DNA of 64,000 bases from DATLNM01 sp035536775. GTDB taxonomy: Bacteria; Actinomycetota; CADDZG01; WHSQ01. Below the pieces are notes generated by a model. That model saw only the letters and a program-made list of their open reading frames with translations. It was not told the DNA's origin and made no database searches. The position numbers and the translations under genes were made by a program. This document shows, one piece after another, positions 50,840 through 58,631 of the stretch. Each line of letters opens with the position of its first letter. The stretch's first letter is position 1. Where the stretch lies: positions 44,069 to 108,068 of the forward strand of contig DATLNM010000022.1 in the NCBI GenBank assembly GCA_035536775.1, read 5' to 3'.

Positions 50840-51747
50840 TATCCATTACCTCCCACGTTGGTCTCGGCGCCTTCGAACGCCCTTTCCAGCTCCGCGAGAT
50901 CGAACTTCTTCATCTGCAGGAATGCATGGGTCACGCGCGCCATGTGCTCCTCGGTTCCTCGGCTCAACAGCTCTTCGAGAGCAGCCGGAATCACCTGCCA
51001 CGAGACCCCAAACTTATCTTTGAGCCAGCCGCACTGCTCCGATTCGGGGACCGCCGACAAGCCGTCCCAGTAGTGGTCGATCTCCCCCTGGTCTTCGCAT
51101 CGAACCATTAGCGAGATCGCCTCATTGAACCCGAACTCATGCTTCTGCGCGCTGTCCATCGCGGCGAGCTTGTAGCCGTCGAGTGCGAAATACGCGTGCC
51201 TGATCGTCCCCGCCTGCTCCGGCTCCTCACCTTCGCCGTATCGCTGGACGTGGTTCACCTTCGAATCGGGGAACACCGAGGTGTAGTGATCGATCGCTTC
51301 TTCCGCCTTCCCGCAGACATCGCCGACATACATCAGCGTCGGGACGATCGCCTGATCGATCTCTCCAGTCGAGTCGATCATCACTTGCCACGAGAGCCCA
51401 TAACGATCGGTCGTCCAGCCGTAGCGATCACTGAACGGATACGAGTCGAGAGGCATGAGAGCACTGCCTCCGTCTGACAGCTTGCTCCACAACGCATCGA
51501 CCTCATCCGTCGTAGCGCACCGCACGAGGAACGAGATGGCAGGTGTGAACTCGAACAGCGGTCCTGCGCTGATCGCCTGGAAAGGCAGACCGCACAGCTC
51601 GAACGAAACGATGTCGCAGTCACCTGACGGCGTGTCCGTGATGGTGGACACGTTCGTGATTCTGGCGTCAGGGAACGCCGCCACATAGAACTCCGCGGCC
51701 TCAACGGCTTCTTTGTCGTACCAAAGGTGTGGCGTGATCCTCAGCAT
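50839..51747 (-). CDS. Tandem VOC (3-demethylubiquinone methyltransferase-like) protein
   Basis: 302-aa fusion of two VOC/PhnB-like domains (about 1-125 and 135-270), each with the fold's characteristic segments (LWYDKEAVEAAEFYVAAFPDARI; MYVGDVCGKAEEAIDHYTSVFPDSKVNHVQRYG). Each half ends with a GWT-or-GWLKDKFGLSWQV-type strand. Annotation as methyltransferase is a family label, not a demonstrated activity. It is the first of a two-gene operon with the single-domain VOC gene. Confidence 0.85.
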   Translation of the reverse strand: MLRITPHLWYDKEAVEAAEFYVAAFPDARITNVSTITDTPSGDCDIVSFELCGLPFQAISAGPLFEFTPAISFLVRCATTDEVDALWSKLSDGGSALMPLDSYPFSDRYGWTTDRYGLSWQVMIDSTGEIDQAIVPTLMYVGDVCGKAEEAIDHYTSVFPDSKVNHVQRYGEGEEPEQAGTIRHAYFALDGYKLAAMDSAQKHEFGFNEAISLMVRCEDQGEIDHYWDGLSAVPESEQCGWLKDKFGVSWQVIPAALEELLSRGTEEHMARVTHAFLQMKKFDLAELERAFEGAETNVGGNG

Positions 51748-51859
51748 CGCAGCCTCCTTGTAGGTCGAGCCGACTCCGACATCTCGTCAGGGCGACAACT
51801 CTCATCCGCTACGACCTCTCGGCCGAGCCGAACTCATCGTTTCAGGCCGAAAAAGTTGC

Positions 51860-52453
51860 TCACCTGCCCCCCGCTGCCTCCTTGGCGACCTGCTCGAGGC
51901 GGTCGGTGTAACCCGCCCACCATGCGGCGTCACCCGGGGGAAGGTTGTCCCTGTCCTTGCGGTATCCCACGCTGCCGTCGATCAGCTCCCGGACGATGTC
52001 GGCATGTCCTGCATGCCGATGCGTCTCGGCGATCATGTGCACGAGGATCTGCAAGAGCGTCACGTCGCCTCGCTCCTCCGGCCACCACGGAACCCGTCCC
52101 ACTGCGTCGAGAGGGAGCGCATCGATGGTCTCGTCGGCATGCGCCCACACCCGCTTGTAGAACCCGATGAGGTCGTCGCGTGACTCGTCGGCAGTCGCCC
52201 ACATGTCGGCGTTGTCCTCCGCGTCGTCCTCGAGCCACGGCAGGGGTTCGGGGAACGGGCGACCGAAGGTCGCACCGAAGTAGCCCGCCTCGACGATCGC
52301 AAGGTGCTTCACCAGTCCGAGAAGGTTGGTGCCGGTAGGAGTGAGCGGTCTCCGCACCCCGTACTCGTCGAGACCGTCGAGTTTCCACAGCATCGTGTCC
52401 CGAGCCCTCTGCAGATACTCCTTGAGGTGCGCCTTGTGATCGGTGATCAACAT
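51860..52453 (-). CDS. DinB-superfamily (DUF664) protein
   Basis: 197-aa four-helix-bundle protein of the DinB/YfiT superfamily (not DNA polymerase IV): RDTMLWKLDGLDEYGVRRPLTPTGTNLLGLVKHLAIVEAGYFGATFGRP, and later LLQILVHMIAETHRHAGHADIVRELIDGSVGYR, where the metal-site histidines lie. In actinobacteria some members are thiol (mycothiol)-dependent enzymes; the substrate is unknown. Confidence 0.85.
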   Translation of the reverse strand: MLITDHKAHLKEYLQRARDTMLWKLDGLDEYGVRRPLTPTGTNLLGLVKHLAIVEAGYFGATFGRPFPEPLPWLEDDAEDNADMWATADESRDDLIGFYKRVWAHADETIDALPLDAVGRVPWWPEERGDVTLLQILVHMIAETHRHAGHADIVRELIDGSVGYRKDRDNLPPGDAAWWAGYTDRLEQVAKEAAGGR

Positions 52454-52481
52454 CCTCGGAGGATGCCATACACCCCCAGAG

Positions 52482-53402
52482 TCAACGGACAGAAGTATCG
52501 ATCCGCTCTAGAGGCTTCTTCATGTTGTCGTAGCGCAAAGTCTCATGCATCCCCGCGCTGTCGTAGAGGGCGCGGGCCGCAGCGATGTTCTCCGAACTGA
52601 CGCCGAGCTCGACGCGCCTTACGCCGTCATCGTGAAAGCCTGCAAAGCCTCGCATGAGAAGGATCCTGCCGATCCCCCGGCCTCGGTGCTCGGGCACGAC
52701 GCCGAGGTACTGGATCCATCCGTCATCCGACGAACGCTCGCCGAGACAGAAACCGACAACGTCGCTAGCGTCCATCGCCAGGTGCCAGTGCGCGGCATCG
52801 AATTCCTCGGAACCAACGGCCTCCATCCACCGCTCCAGCGGCTCGGGTGCCCAGCGCTCGCCCTCGTACTGCGACCACGCCCGATTGAAGGCTGCATGAA
52901 CCGCGGCGTCGTCCGGCCCCACGCGATAGTTGCGCAAATCCAATCCGGCGGGAGGGGCCGGCACCACGGGCCTCTCGTCGAGCAGGATCTCCATGCGCGC
53001 GTAATGATGCGAGTGCATGTAGCCGCGAGCCTCGAGCAGAGAGCGGGCATCCTGATTCAGGCTCGTGACATTCTGTCTGACGTGCCCATCTCGGCTGCCC
53101 TGCGCGGCCGCTCGTTCTTCCACAACGCCGAGAAGCTGCCCGCCAAGACCGCCCCCTCGCACCGCGGGATGTACCTCGACCTCGGCAAGACCCTCGAACA
53201 CCCATGCGTATGCGACCAACGTCCCGTCTCGTCGCACAACCCAGGCGTCGCGTTGACGATCGAAGCCCGGCGTTCGCCAGCGCCAGGCGACGTCCTCACG
53301 GTTACTGACGACCCCCGGGGCGTCGGCCAGATTGCAGGCCTGCATCAGCTCGACGAGTCCATCGACGTCCGTTTGGGCGGGATGCTCCAGCGCAGATTCC
53401 AC
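52482..53402 (-). CDS. Double-GNAT acetyltransferase, mycothiol-synthase-like
   Basis: 306-aa protein with two GNAT halves. The C-terminal one has YLGVVPEHRGRGIGRILLMRG and SSENIAAARALYDSAGM, the acetyl-CoA-binding loop and final helix as in MshD. MshD acetylates Cys-GlcN-Ins in mycothiol synthesis, but other double-GNAT proteins share this layout, so the role is tentative. It is a monocistron between DUF664 and the TipAL gene on the same strand. Confidence 0.8.
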   Translation of the reverse strand: MESALEHPAQTDVDGLVELMQACNLADAPGVVSNREDVAWRWRTPGFDRQRDAWVVRRDGTLVAYAWVFEGLAEVEVHPAVRGGGLGGQLLGVVEERAAAQGSRDGHVRQNVTSLNQDARSLLEARGYMHSHHYARMEILLDERPVVPAPPAGLDLRNYRVGPDDAAVHAAFNRAWSQYEGERWAPEPLERWMEAVGSEEFDAAHWHLAMDASDVVGFCLGERSSDDGWIQYLGVVPEHRGRGIGRILLMRGFAGFHDDGVRRVELGVSSENIAAARALYDSAGMHETLRYDNMKKPLERIDTSVR

Positions 53403-53426
53403 GCAAGGACGTTAATAGATGACCTA

Positions 53427-54218
53427 TCACGCTAGCGGAGGCTCAGCCCCTTGGCGCGCAGCATTCGCTTCGATCGCATCTCTGACGAACTCCGCGAGGC
53501 CGGGTTCGAGGTCGTCGTACCGCTTCTTGAAGCGCGGGTCGGCCACGTACATCTGCCCCAGGCCCCGCTGCATCTCGACGCTGCACTCGTAGAACCAGCG
53601 AGTGATGTGCCCCCGGTGACGCTCAACGAGGTCCATGGCTTCCATGCTGTCGGGACCTAGCCCGGCGCGTTTCACTTCGATCAAGCCTTCGTCGATGCCG
53701 GCGCCGTCAGCCTTGATCTGCTCCCAGTCGGCCTTCGTGTAACTGGATACGCGACGCTGCGACTCCTTGTACGCGTCGGTGTCGCCCCAACGCTCCTCGA
53801 CCTCATCCGCGTGTTCGTCTGGGTCGAAGTCACCGAAGACCTCGAACCGCTCTTCCGGCGTCAATGAGATTCCCATCTTGTATGCCTCCATCTCGTTCTC
53901 GACGGACGTGATCATGTGCTGCAGGCGATCGGCTCCCGCCACCAACAACTGGTGTTGGCGTCGAAGGTGGTCGAGCCGGCTCATCCCACTCTCGGCCAAC
54001 AGATCGGCGATGTTGCCGAGCGCGAAGCCGAGCTCTCGGTAGAAGAGGATCTGCTGTAAGCGGTCGAGGTCACCCTCGGAGTACTCGCGGTACCCGTTCG
54101 GCAATCGGCCGCTGGGCGAGAGCAGGCCGATGCGGTCGTAGTGATGCAACGTCCGGACCGTCACACCACTCAGACCCGCGACCTCGCCTACCGAATAGCC
54201 CTTCAGCGCTTCCTTCAT
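53427..54218 (-). CDS. TipAL-type MerR-family regulator
   Basis: 263-aa regulator: N-terminal MerR winged helix (YSVGEVAGLSGVTVRTLHHYDRIGLLSPSGRLPNGYREYSEGDLDRLQQILFYRELGFAL), a connecting coiled coil, and a C-terminal TipAS-like ligand domain (EVFGDFDPDEHADEVEERWGDTDAY... HITRWFYECSVEMQRGLGQMYVADPRF). TipAL proteins sense thiopeptide-like or other hydrophobic compounds and activate their own promoters. Its promoter has the MerR-type 19-bp spacer. A likely target is the divergent EamA permease. Confidence 0.9.
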   Translation of the reverse strand: MKEALKGYSVGEVAGLSGVTVRTLHHYDRIGLLSPSGRLPNGYREYSEGDLDRLQQILFYRELGFALGNIADLLAESGMSRLDHLRRQHQLLVAGADRLQHMITSVENEMEAYKMGISLTPEERFEVFGDFDPDEHADEVEERWGDTDAYKESQRRVSSYTKADWEQIKADGAGIDEGLIEVKRAGLGPDSMEAMDLVERHRGHITRWFYECSVEMQRGLGQMYVADPRFKKRYDDLEPGLAEFVRDAIEANAARQGAEPPLA

Positions 54219-54225
54219 GCAGCCA

Positions 54226-54256
54226 ATGTTGCACCCTGACGTAACGTCAGAGTCAA
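54226..54256 (-). promoter_or_regulatory. TipAL-type promoter with 19-bp spacer and palindrome
   Basis: On the minus strand TTGACT (54256-54251) and CAACAT (54231-54226) are separated by 19 bp, the over-long spacer of MerR-regulated promoters. The spacer contains the 15-bp palindrome CTGACGT-T-ACGTCAG (54236-54250). The start codon follows 7 nt after the -10. Confidence 0.7.
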
Positions 54257-54278
54257 CCCGGGACGTAAGGTCTCCCGA

Positions 54279-55205
54279 GTGGCCGAGGATCGGGTCCGGA
54301 CAGGATCAGAGAGCATCGCCGTGGCGGCTTTCGTCGCCATGGTCGTTGGTATCGGTGGGAGCGTCATCGCCGTCAAGTACATCGCCCGGGCGGGTGATCT
54401 CGATCCACTCTGGGCAGCCGCCTCCAGATTCCTCGCGGCCAGCGCGCTCTTCACGGCAGGCGCCGTCGTCCTTCGCGCGCCGATGCCTCGAGGTCGCGCA
54501 CTTGTGGGCGCGCTGCTCTACGGAGTGCTGGCGATCGGAGCGTTCTACGCATTCATCTACTGGGGCCTGCAGAAGTCGCCCGCGGGGATCGCGGGGGTCA
54601 TCCTGGCAACGGGCCCCCTGCTCACTTTTCTCTTCGCGATGCTGCACGGCCAGGAGAAGTTTCGCTGGGACAGCGTGGTCGGCGGAGCCATAGTGATCGT
54701 GGGAACCGCCGCGATCTTCACCGCGGGAGCTGATAAGGGAGTGCCGGTCACATCGCTGCTCGCCATCCTGGCTGCGGCCATCTGCGCGGCGGAGGCCGCA
54801 GTCGTCGTCAAGGGTTTCCCGCCCGTCCATCCGGCGAGCAGGAATGCCATCGGAATGGCGGTGGGAGCCGTGCTTTTGCTGGTGTTGATGCCCTTCTTCA
54901 ACGAGTCATTCGGGTTGCCTGTCGAGCGTTCAACGTGGATCGCGCAGGGCTATCTGATCCTGTTCGGTTCGGTTGGCGTTTTCGGGCTGTACCTGTTCCT
55001 TCTGAGCAGATGGACCGCGAGCGCGGTTTCTTACGAGTTCGTCCTCGCCCCTGTCGTCGCGGTCGCACTTGCCGCGTGGCTGCTCGACGAACGCGTCACT
55101 TGGTCATTCCTCGTCGGCGCGTTCGTAGTGCTGATAGGCGTTTATCTAGGCGCGATCCGAAGCAGCCAAGCGACTCCGGCCCAGGTTGAGAAGGCCGACG
55201 GCTAA
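54279..55205 (+). CDS. EamA/DMT-superfamily permease
   Basis: 308-aa transporter with ten predicted helices in two EamA repeats (second starting near GVPVTSLLAILAAAICAAEAAVVVKGF) and FVLAPVVAVALAAWLLDERVTWSF, the conserved end of the fold. Drug/metabolite exporters of this family move amino acids or small organics; the substrate is unknown. The start is GTG at 54279. It diverges from the TipAL regulator across only 60 nt, so it is a probable target. Confidence 0.88.
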   Translation: MAEDRVRTGSESIAVAAFVAMVVGIGGSVIAVKYIARAGDLDPLWAAASRFLAASALFTAGAVVLRAPMPRGRALVGALLYGVLAIGAFYAFIYWGLQKSPAGIAGVILATGPLLTFLFAMLHGQEKFRWDSVVGGAIVIVGTAAIFTAGADKGVPVTSLLAILAAAICAAEAAVVVKGFPPVHPASRNAIGMAVGAVLLLVLMPFFNESFGLPVERSTWIAQGYLILFGSVGVFGLYLFLLSRWTASAVSYEFVLAPVVAVALAAWLLDERVTWSFLVGAFVVLIGVYLGAIRSSQATPAQVEKADG

Positions 55206-55849
55206 GAGAGAAGCGCTGGGGAGATAACGATGTCCCCATGTTCGCTCGTCAAGGTAACGGAAACCAACCCAGGACGGCCGGACACTAGCGAGATCGGCAA
55301 GTCGTAGTTTCCCAGCCAGTTGTAGATGCGGTCGGCATCTCCACTCAACGCGACATCCTTTAACCGCACCTCTCCGGCACGATGGGCGACTGGTACACGC
55401 GAAGGCTGATCAAGGGCGCTCCCCCATTCAATGAAGAACGGAAGTTCGGATTCGGTAGCTACGTGCTCGATCCCAGCCGTCCGCCACCGCAGGATCGAGC
55501 CGTCCCCACGCTGTCTCGATCCCGTAGCGATCTCTAGATGAAGTCTCTGGGCCGTCCGCTCAAGGGGAGACGTGCGCACCGCCCAGCCGCACAGTCGGTC
55601 GGAGGCGGCCATGCCTTTCACGATCAACCGCCCGAACGCGCTCGCCGCTGCTTGCGCATCGTCCGTCACGGTCACCAATTCGAGATAGGAGGTCCCCAGA
55701 GGAACTATCCAGTTCGCCGTGCCCCATGACGGGTGGCGACCTCCTTCAATGGCGGTCAGTCCAAAGCGGGAGTCGAGATCCTTCGCGCTAGCTTCGAGAT
55801 CAGTGACTGCGATGATGACATGGTCGATCTCCAGACCCGTCTCGTTCAT
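55202..55849 (-). CDS. Glyoxalase-like (VOC, Glyoxalase_3) protein
   Basis: 215-aa protein beginning with a VOC-type segment (EIDHVIIAVTDLEASAKDLDSRFGLTAIEGGRHPSWGTANWIVPLG) followed by a second half of the Glyoxalase_3 type (VRTSPLERTAQRL... IEHVATESELPFFIEW). The reaction is unknown. It is convergent with the EamA gene, overlapping its stop by 4 nt. Confidence 0.82.
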   Translation of the reverse strand: MNETGLEIDHVIIAVTDLEASAKDLDSRFGLTAIEGGRHPSWGTANWIVPLGTSYLELVTVTDDAQAAASAFGRLIVKGMAASDRLCGWAVRTSPLERTAQRLHLEIATGSRQRGDGSILRWRTAGIEHVATESELPFFIEWGSALDQPSRVPVAHRAGEVRLKDVALSGDADRIYNWLGNYDLPISLVSGRPGLVSVTLTSEHGDIVISPALLS

Positions 55850-55891
55850 CCGTAGCTCCCGTCCTGTCCGCTAGATGAGGAACGTTCCACA

Positions 55892-56278
55892 GTGAGCTAC
55901 GCGCGTGTTGCGGCGGGACTTCTTTGGTTCTACTGCGTGGGGTTTGGGCTGTCGACCATTCCGGTAGCGCGCTATCTGCTCCGACACGACAAACTTCCTA
56001 CCTTCCTCGGCCTCTTTCCGATGTACGGGGGCCGCTGGTTCGGCAAGGTCGACAACGGAAGATTCATCCTCCTCTTGATGGGCTTCTTCGTAACGACGGT
56101 CGCGGCGGCAGGAGCAGCGTGGCTGCTCTGGAACGGATCGAGGATCGGAGCGGTATTCACCTTGGCGCTCTTGCCTGTTCAGGCGATCTTCTGGGTTGGC
56201 TTTGACTTGCCGCTCCCCTGGCTGACGGGTATCGCAACAGTGATCCTGATCGCGCTGGGTTGGACCTCACTCGGCTAG
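55892..56278 (+). CDS. Small membrane protein, four helices, unknown
   Basis: 128-aa protein with four hydrophobic segments (about 8-25, 58-80, 85-103 and 108-125), the first ending in a polar YLLRHDKLPTFLG loop. No family is recognised. The start is GTG at 55892. It diverges from the glyoxalase-like gene. The following 161 bp (56279-56439) holds no gene I can support. Confidence 0.7.
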   Translation: MSYARVAAGLLWFYCVGFGLSTIPVARYLLRHDKLPTFLGLFPMYGGRWFGKVDNGRFILLLMGFFVTTVAAAGAAWLLWNGSRIGAVFTLALLPVQAIFWVGFDLPLPWLTGIATVILIALGWTSLG

Positions 56279-56439
56279 ATGGCGTTCTCGCACGTCGCCG
56301 CTGAGCGAAATGACGATGTCTATCGTGACTATCGACCTGACCTAATGGCCAGGCCAGCCAAGGGAACATCTGAACCGTCACCATTGACGCGATGAATCTC
56401 CACTCCAGGTCCCCAAACCGGTTCTCCTTCCCGCTGCCC

Positions 56440-56931
56440 TCATGCACGGGCTTGGCTCGCGATCGGGTCTTTCATAAGGGTTGAGTCCAGCCCGGTCAGA
56501 TCAGGTCCGTCTTTCCACCACGCCACCTCAGTCCAGAGCCCATCCGGGTCCTGGAACGAGAAGCTGAGCATTAGCCCGAAATCATTGACCTCACCCGAAG
56601 TGGCCCCCTCTTCCACGAGCGTCTGACGTAGACGCTCGAAATCTGCGTAGCTCTCCGCCGCCAGGGCGAAGTGGTCAACGCGGCCTCGAGAGAAAATCTC
56701 ACCGTCAAACTCATCTGGGTCTACCCCGTCGACCTGCCAAGCATGTAGAACGGTTGGACCGCCCAGTGAGAGGAACACGTGCCGACCGCCGCCGTCGGCC
56801 TGCTTGAGCGGCATGAAGGGGACCTCGACATCAAGCAGACACTCCGAGCCGAAGATTCTCGAGTAGAACTGGACAAGGCCGTCCAGATCCTTGCTCACGG
56901 TTGCAACATGATTGACACCGATCAAACCCAC
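56440..56931 (-). CDS. VOC-family (glyoxalase-like) protein
   Basis: 163-aa single VOC domain: GLIGVNHVATVSKDLDGLVQFYSRIFGSECLLDVE, then HVFLSLGGPTVLHAWQVDGVD, a RVDHFALAAESYADFERLRQTLVEEG segment and the closing FSFQDPDGLWTEVAWW. H8, E-containing strands and the late E in TEVAWW are plausible metal ligands. It diverges from a MarR-type regulator across a nested-palindrome operator, so it is probably controlled by it. Confidence 0.85.
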   Translation of the reverse strand: MGLIGVNHVATVSKDLDGLVQFYSRIFGSECLLDVEVPFMPLKQADGGGRHVFLSLGGPTVLHAWQVDGVDPDEFDGEIFSRGRVDHFALAAESYADFERLRQTLVEEGATSGEVNDFGLMLSFSFQDPDGLWTEVAWWKDGPDLTGLDSTLMKDPIASQARA

Positions 56932-56965
56932 CCCTCGCTCCTTTCGCTAGACTTTCCTAATACAG

Positions 56966-56987
56966 CCTGATTATCAGGTATACCTGA
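56966..56987. promoter_or_regulatory. MarR-type operator: two overlapping palindromes
   Basis: CCTGAT-T-ATCAGG (56966-56978) and TCAGGTA-TACCTGA (56974-56987) overlap by five bases, placing half-sites on both DNA faces. They lie in the divergent gap between the VOC gene and the marR gene, upstream of the AAGGAGG site of the latter. Two MarR dimers could bind here. Confidence 0.6.
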
Positions 56988-57013
56988 CTATTTTGTCAAG
57001 GAGGTTAAATCGA

Positions 57014-57454
57014 ATGCCTGATCCGACCGATGACCGGACGCCTACACCGCGCCTACTGTCGCTCGCGTACAACAAGACCTCGGCCGTGATCTACCAGCAC
57101 CTCCAGGAAAGCGGGATCACGGATACGCGACCTAGCCATGGCAACGTGATGGAGCACCTCGCCTTCGAAGACGGATTGCGTCTCAACGACCTCGCTACGC
57201 GAGCAGGCATAACTCCTCAGTCCATGGGCCAGTTCGTAGACGAACTTGAAGACCTCGGGTATGTGGAGAGACGTCCGGATCTCGACGACAGACGCGCCAA
57301 ACGGATCCATCTGACACGGAAGGGAAAACGAAGCAACCAGGTCGAGTGGAAGGTCATAGGCGAAGTCGAAGCCGCTCTAGAAACTCTGCTCGGCAAGAAG
57401 CGGCTTGGAGACCTAAGGAAAGCCCTCGCGACCATCACAGACTCGCTCAGCTAA
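57014..57454 (+). CDS. MarR-family transcriptional regulator
   Basis: 146-aa winged-helix regulator: SHGNVMEHLAFEDGLRLNDLATRAGITPQSMGQFVDELEDLGYVERRPDLDDRRAKRIHLTRKGKR. The basic wing (DDRRAKRIHLT) is typical. The ATG at 57014 follows the ribosome-binding site AAGGAGG; an earlier in-frame start is rejected. It is divergent from the VOC gene, with the nested palindrome between them. Confidence 0.92.
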   Translation: MPDPTDDRTPTPRLLSLAYNKTSAVIYQHLQESGITDTRPSHGNVMEHLAFEDGLRLNDLATRAGITPQSMGQFVDELEDLGYVERRPDLDDRRAKRIHLTRKGKRSNQVEWKVIGEVEAALETLLGKKRLGDLRKALATITDSLS

Positions 57455-57514
57455 ATCGGCCAACGGTATGACCAGCTAAGTGTCAGTAGAGCTGATCCTG
57501 GCCGTCGCGTCGGT

Positions 57515-58387
57515 TCACGTATTCAGAAGCTCAGCCAGCTCGCGCGCGTTGCGTTGCGCGTAATCTCTGTGACAGTTGTTCATGAGGATGTGGGTCTGTT
57601 TGGTGTCGGCGGCTAGTTCCTGGATGCGCGGGACCCACTCCTTCAGCTCATTCTTCGAGTAGTCGTACGCGAACCTTCGCTGGACCGAGCCGCTCTCCCA
57701 CTCGGCGTCGTTGTGGCCGTGGAAGCGGATCAGGGCAAGGTCCGATGTCGCCGCGACGACAGGCGGGATCGAGCTCTTGAAGCCTTGAGGCATGTCCACG
57801 CATACATATGGCAGGTCATGGCCCTCGAGCCAGTCGAGCGTCTCGGCGCGATTGCGTTCCTCCATCCACGACCTGTGCCGGAACTCGACGCAGATCCGCA
57901 TCGGCGCCGCCCGCTTCGCGCACTCCAACACGTAGCCCTTCGAATCCTTACCGATCACGAACCAGGGAGGGAACTGGAACAGCAGCACTCCTAGCTTCCC
58001 AGCCCTCTGCAACGGTTCGAGCGCGCTGAGGAACCGGTCCCACACCTCGTCGACAACCTTCGGGGCGAGATCGGTGGGATAGATCGTCTTCTTGCCTTCG
58101 GGCACCTCGAGGTCCTTGTAGAGAGCCTCCGGCTTGGTCGGATGCTGGGTCAGCAGCGAGAACGCTTTGACGTTGAACGTGAACCCTTTCGGTGTCCGCT
58201 CAGCCCACAGCTCGGAGTTCTTCTCGCTCGGCGGGAAGTAATAGGTGGAGTCGACCTCTACTAGCGGGAAGTGCGACGCGTAGTAGCGCAGGCGGTCCTC
58301 CGCGCTGGACGCGCCGGACGGGTACCACCCGGACGCGAGCAGCGACTTGTCTGTCCACGACGCCGTCCCGACGAGGATCTCACCCAT
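57515..58387 (-). CDS. DUF72 (YecE-like) protein
   Basis: 290-aa TIM-barrel protein of the DUF72 family: ILVGTASWTDKSLLASGWYPSGASSAEDRLRYYASHFPLVEVDSTYYFPPS, then LGVLLFQFPPWF, ICVEFRHRSWM, RFHGHNDAEW and ILMNNCHRDYAQRNARELAELL. The function is unknown. The start at 58387 is the family N-terminus. Its ATG lies 17 bp downstream of the stop of a decayed secreted-paralogue remnant (58404-58439). Confidence 0.88.
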   Translation of the reverse strand: MGEILVGTASWTDKSLLASGWYPSGASSAEDRLRYYASHFPLVEVDSTYYFPPSEKNSELWAERTPKGFTFNVKAFSLLTQHPTKPEALYKDLEVPEGKKTIYPTDLAPKVVDEVWDRFLSALEPLQRAGKLGVLLFQFPPWFVIGKDSKGYVLECAKRAAPMRICVEFRHRSWMEERNRAETLDWLEGHDLPYVCVDMPQGFKSSIPPVVAATSDLALIRFHGHNDAEWESGSVQRRFAYDYSKNELKEWVPRIQELAADTKQTHILMNNCHRDYAQRNARELAELLNT

Positions 58388-58403
58388 GCGTCGATGATGA
58401 CGC

Positions 58404-58439
58404 CTATCTGGGTGGCTTGACGCCCTTTCCCGCGGGGTA
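58404..58439 (-). pseudogene. 3' remnant of the secreted-paralogue family
   Basis: On the minus strand this reads PYPAGKGVKPPR followed by TAG. It matches the end of the secreted paralogue at 59978-60502 (TYTAGKGVKPPK), with 31 of 36 bases identical, including 17 consecutive bases. No homology is seen beyond the 36 bp, and no upstream coding frame remains. It flanks the HD-GYP gene in direct orientation to the intact paralogue. Confidence 0.6.
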
Positions 58440-58631
58440 AGGACCCTGGGTAGGGACCCCGATGGGAGTGGCCTACCGAGCCGTCCACCAACCGATTCGA
58501 TTCCCCACGAGCGAACCCCTGTCAGCTCCATCCACCATCCGAGACAGAGGAACCGCGTCATCCCGACCTCACTAGCTCAGTCAGATCGCCTACGAGCGTC
58601 CTTTCCCCAGTCGCTCGCGGCCACGGTTCTC

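Noticed and set aside
56157..56447. 96-codon minus-strand frame covering the end of the small membrane-protein gene
   Set aside because: It overlaps a better-supported gene, turns into arginine/serine-rich shadow sequence and has no ribosome-binding site.
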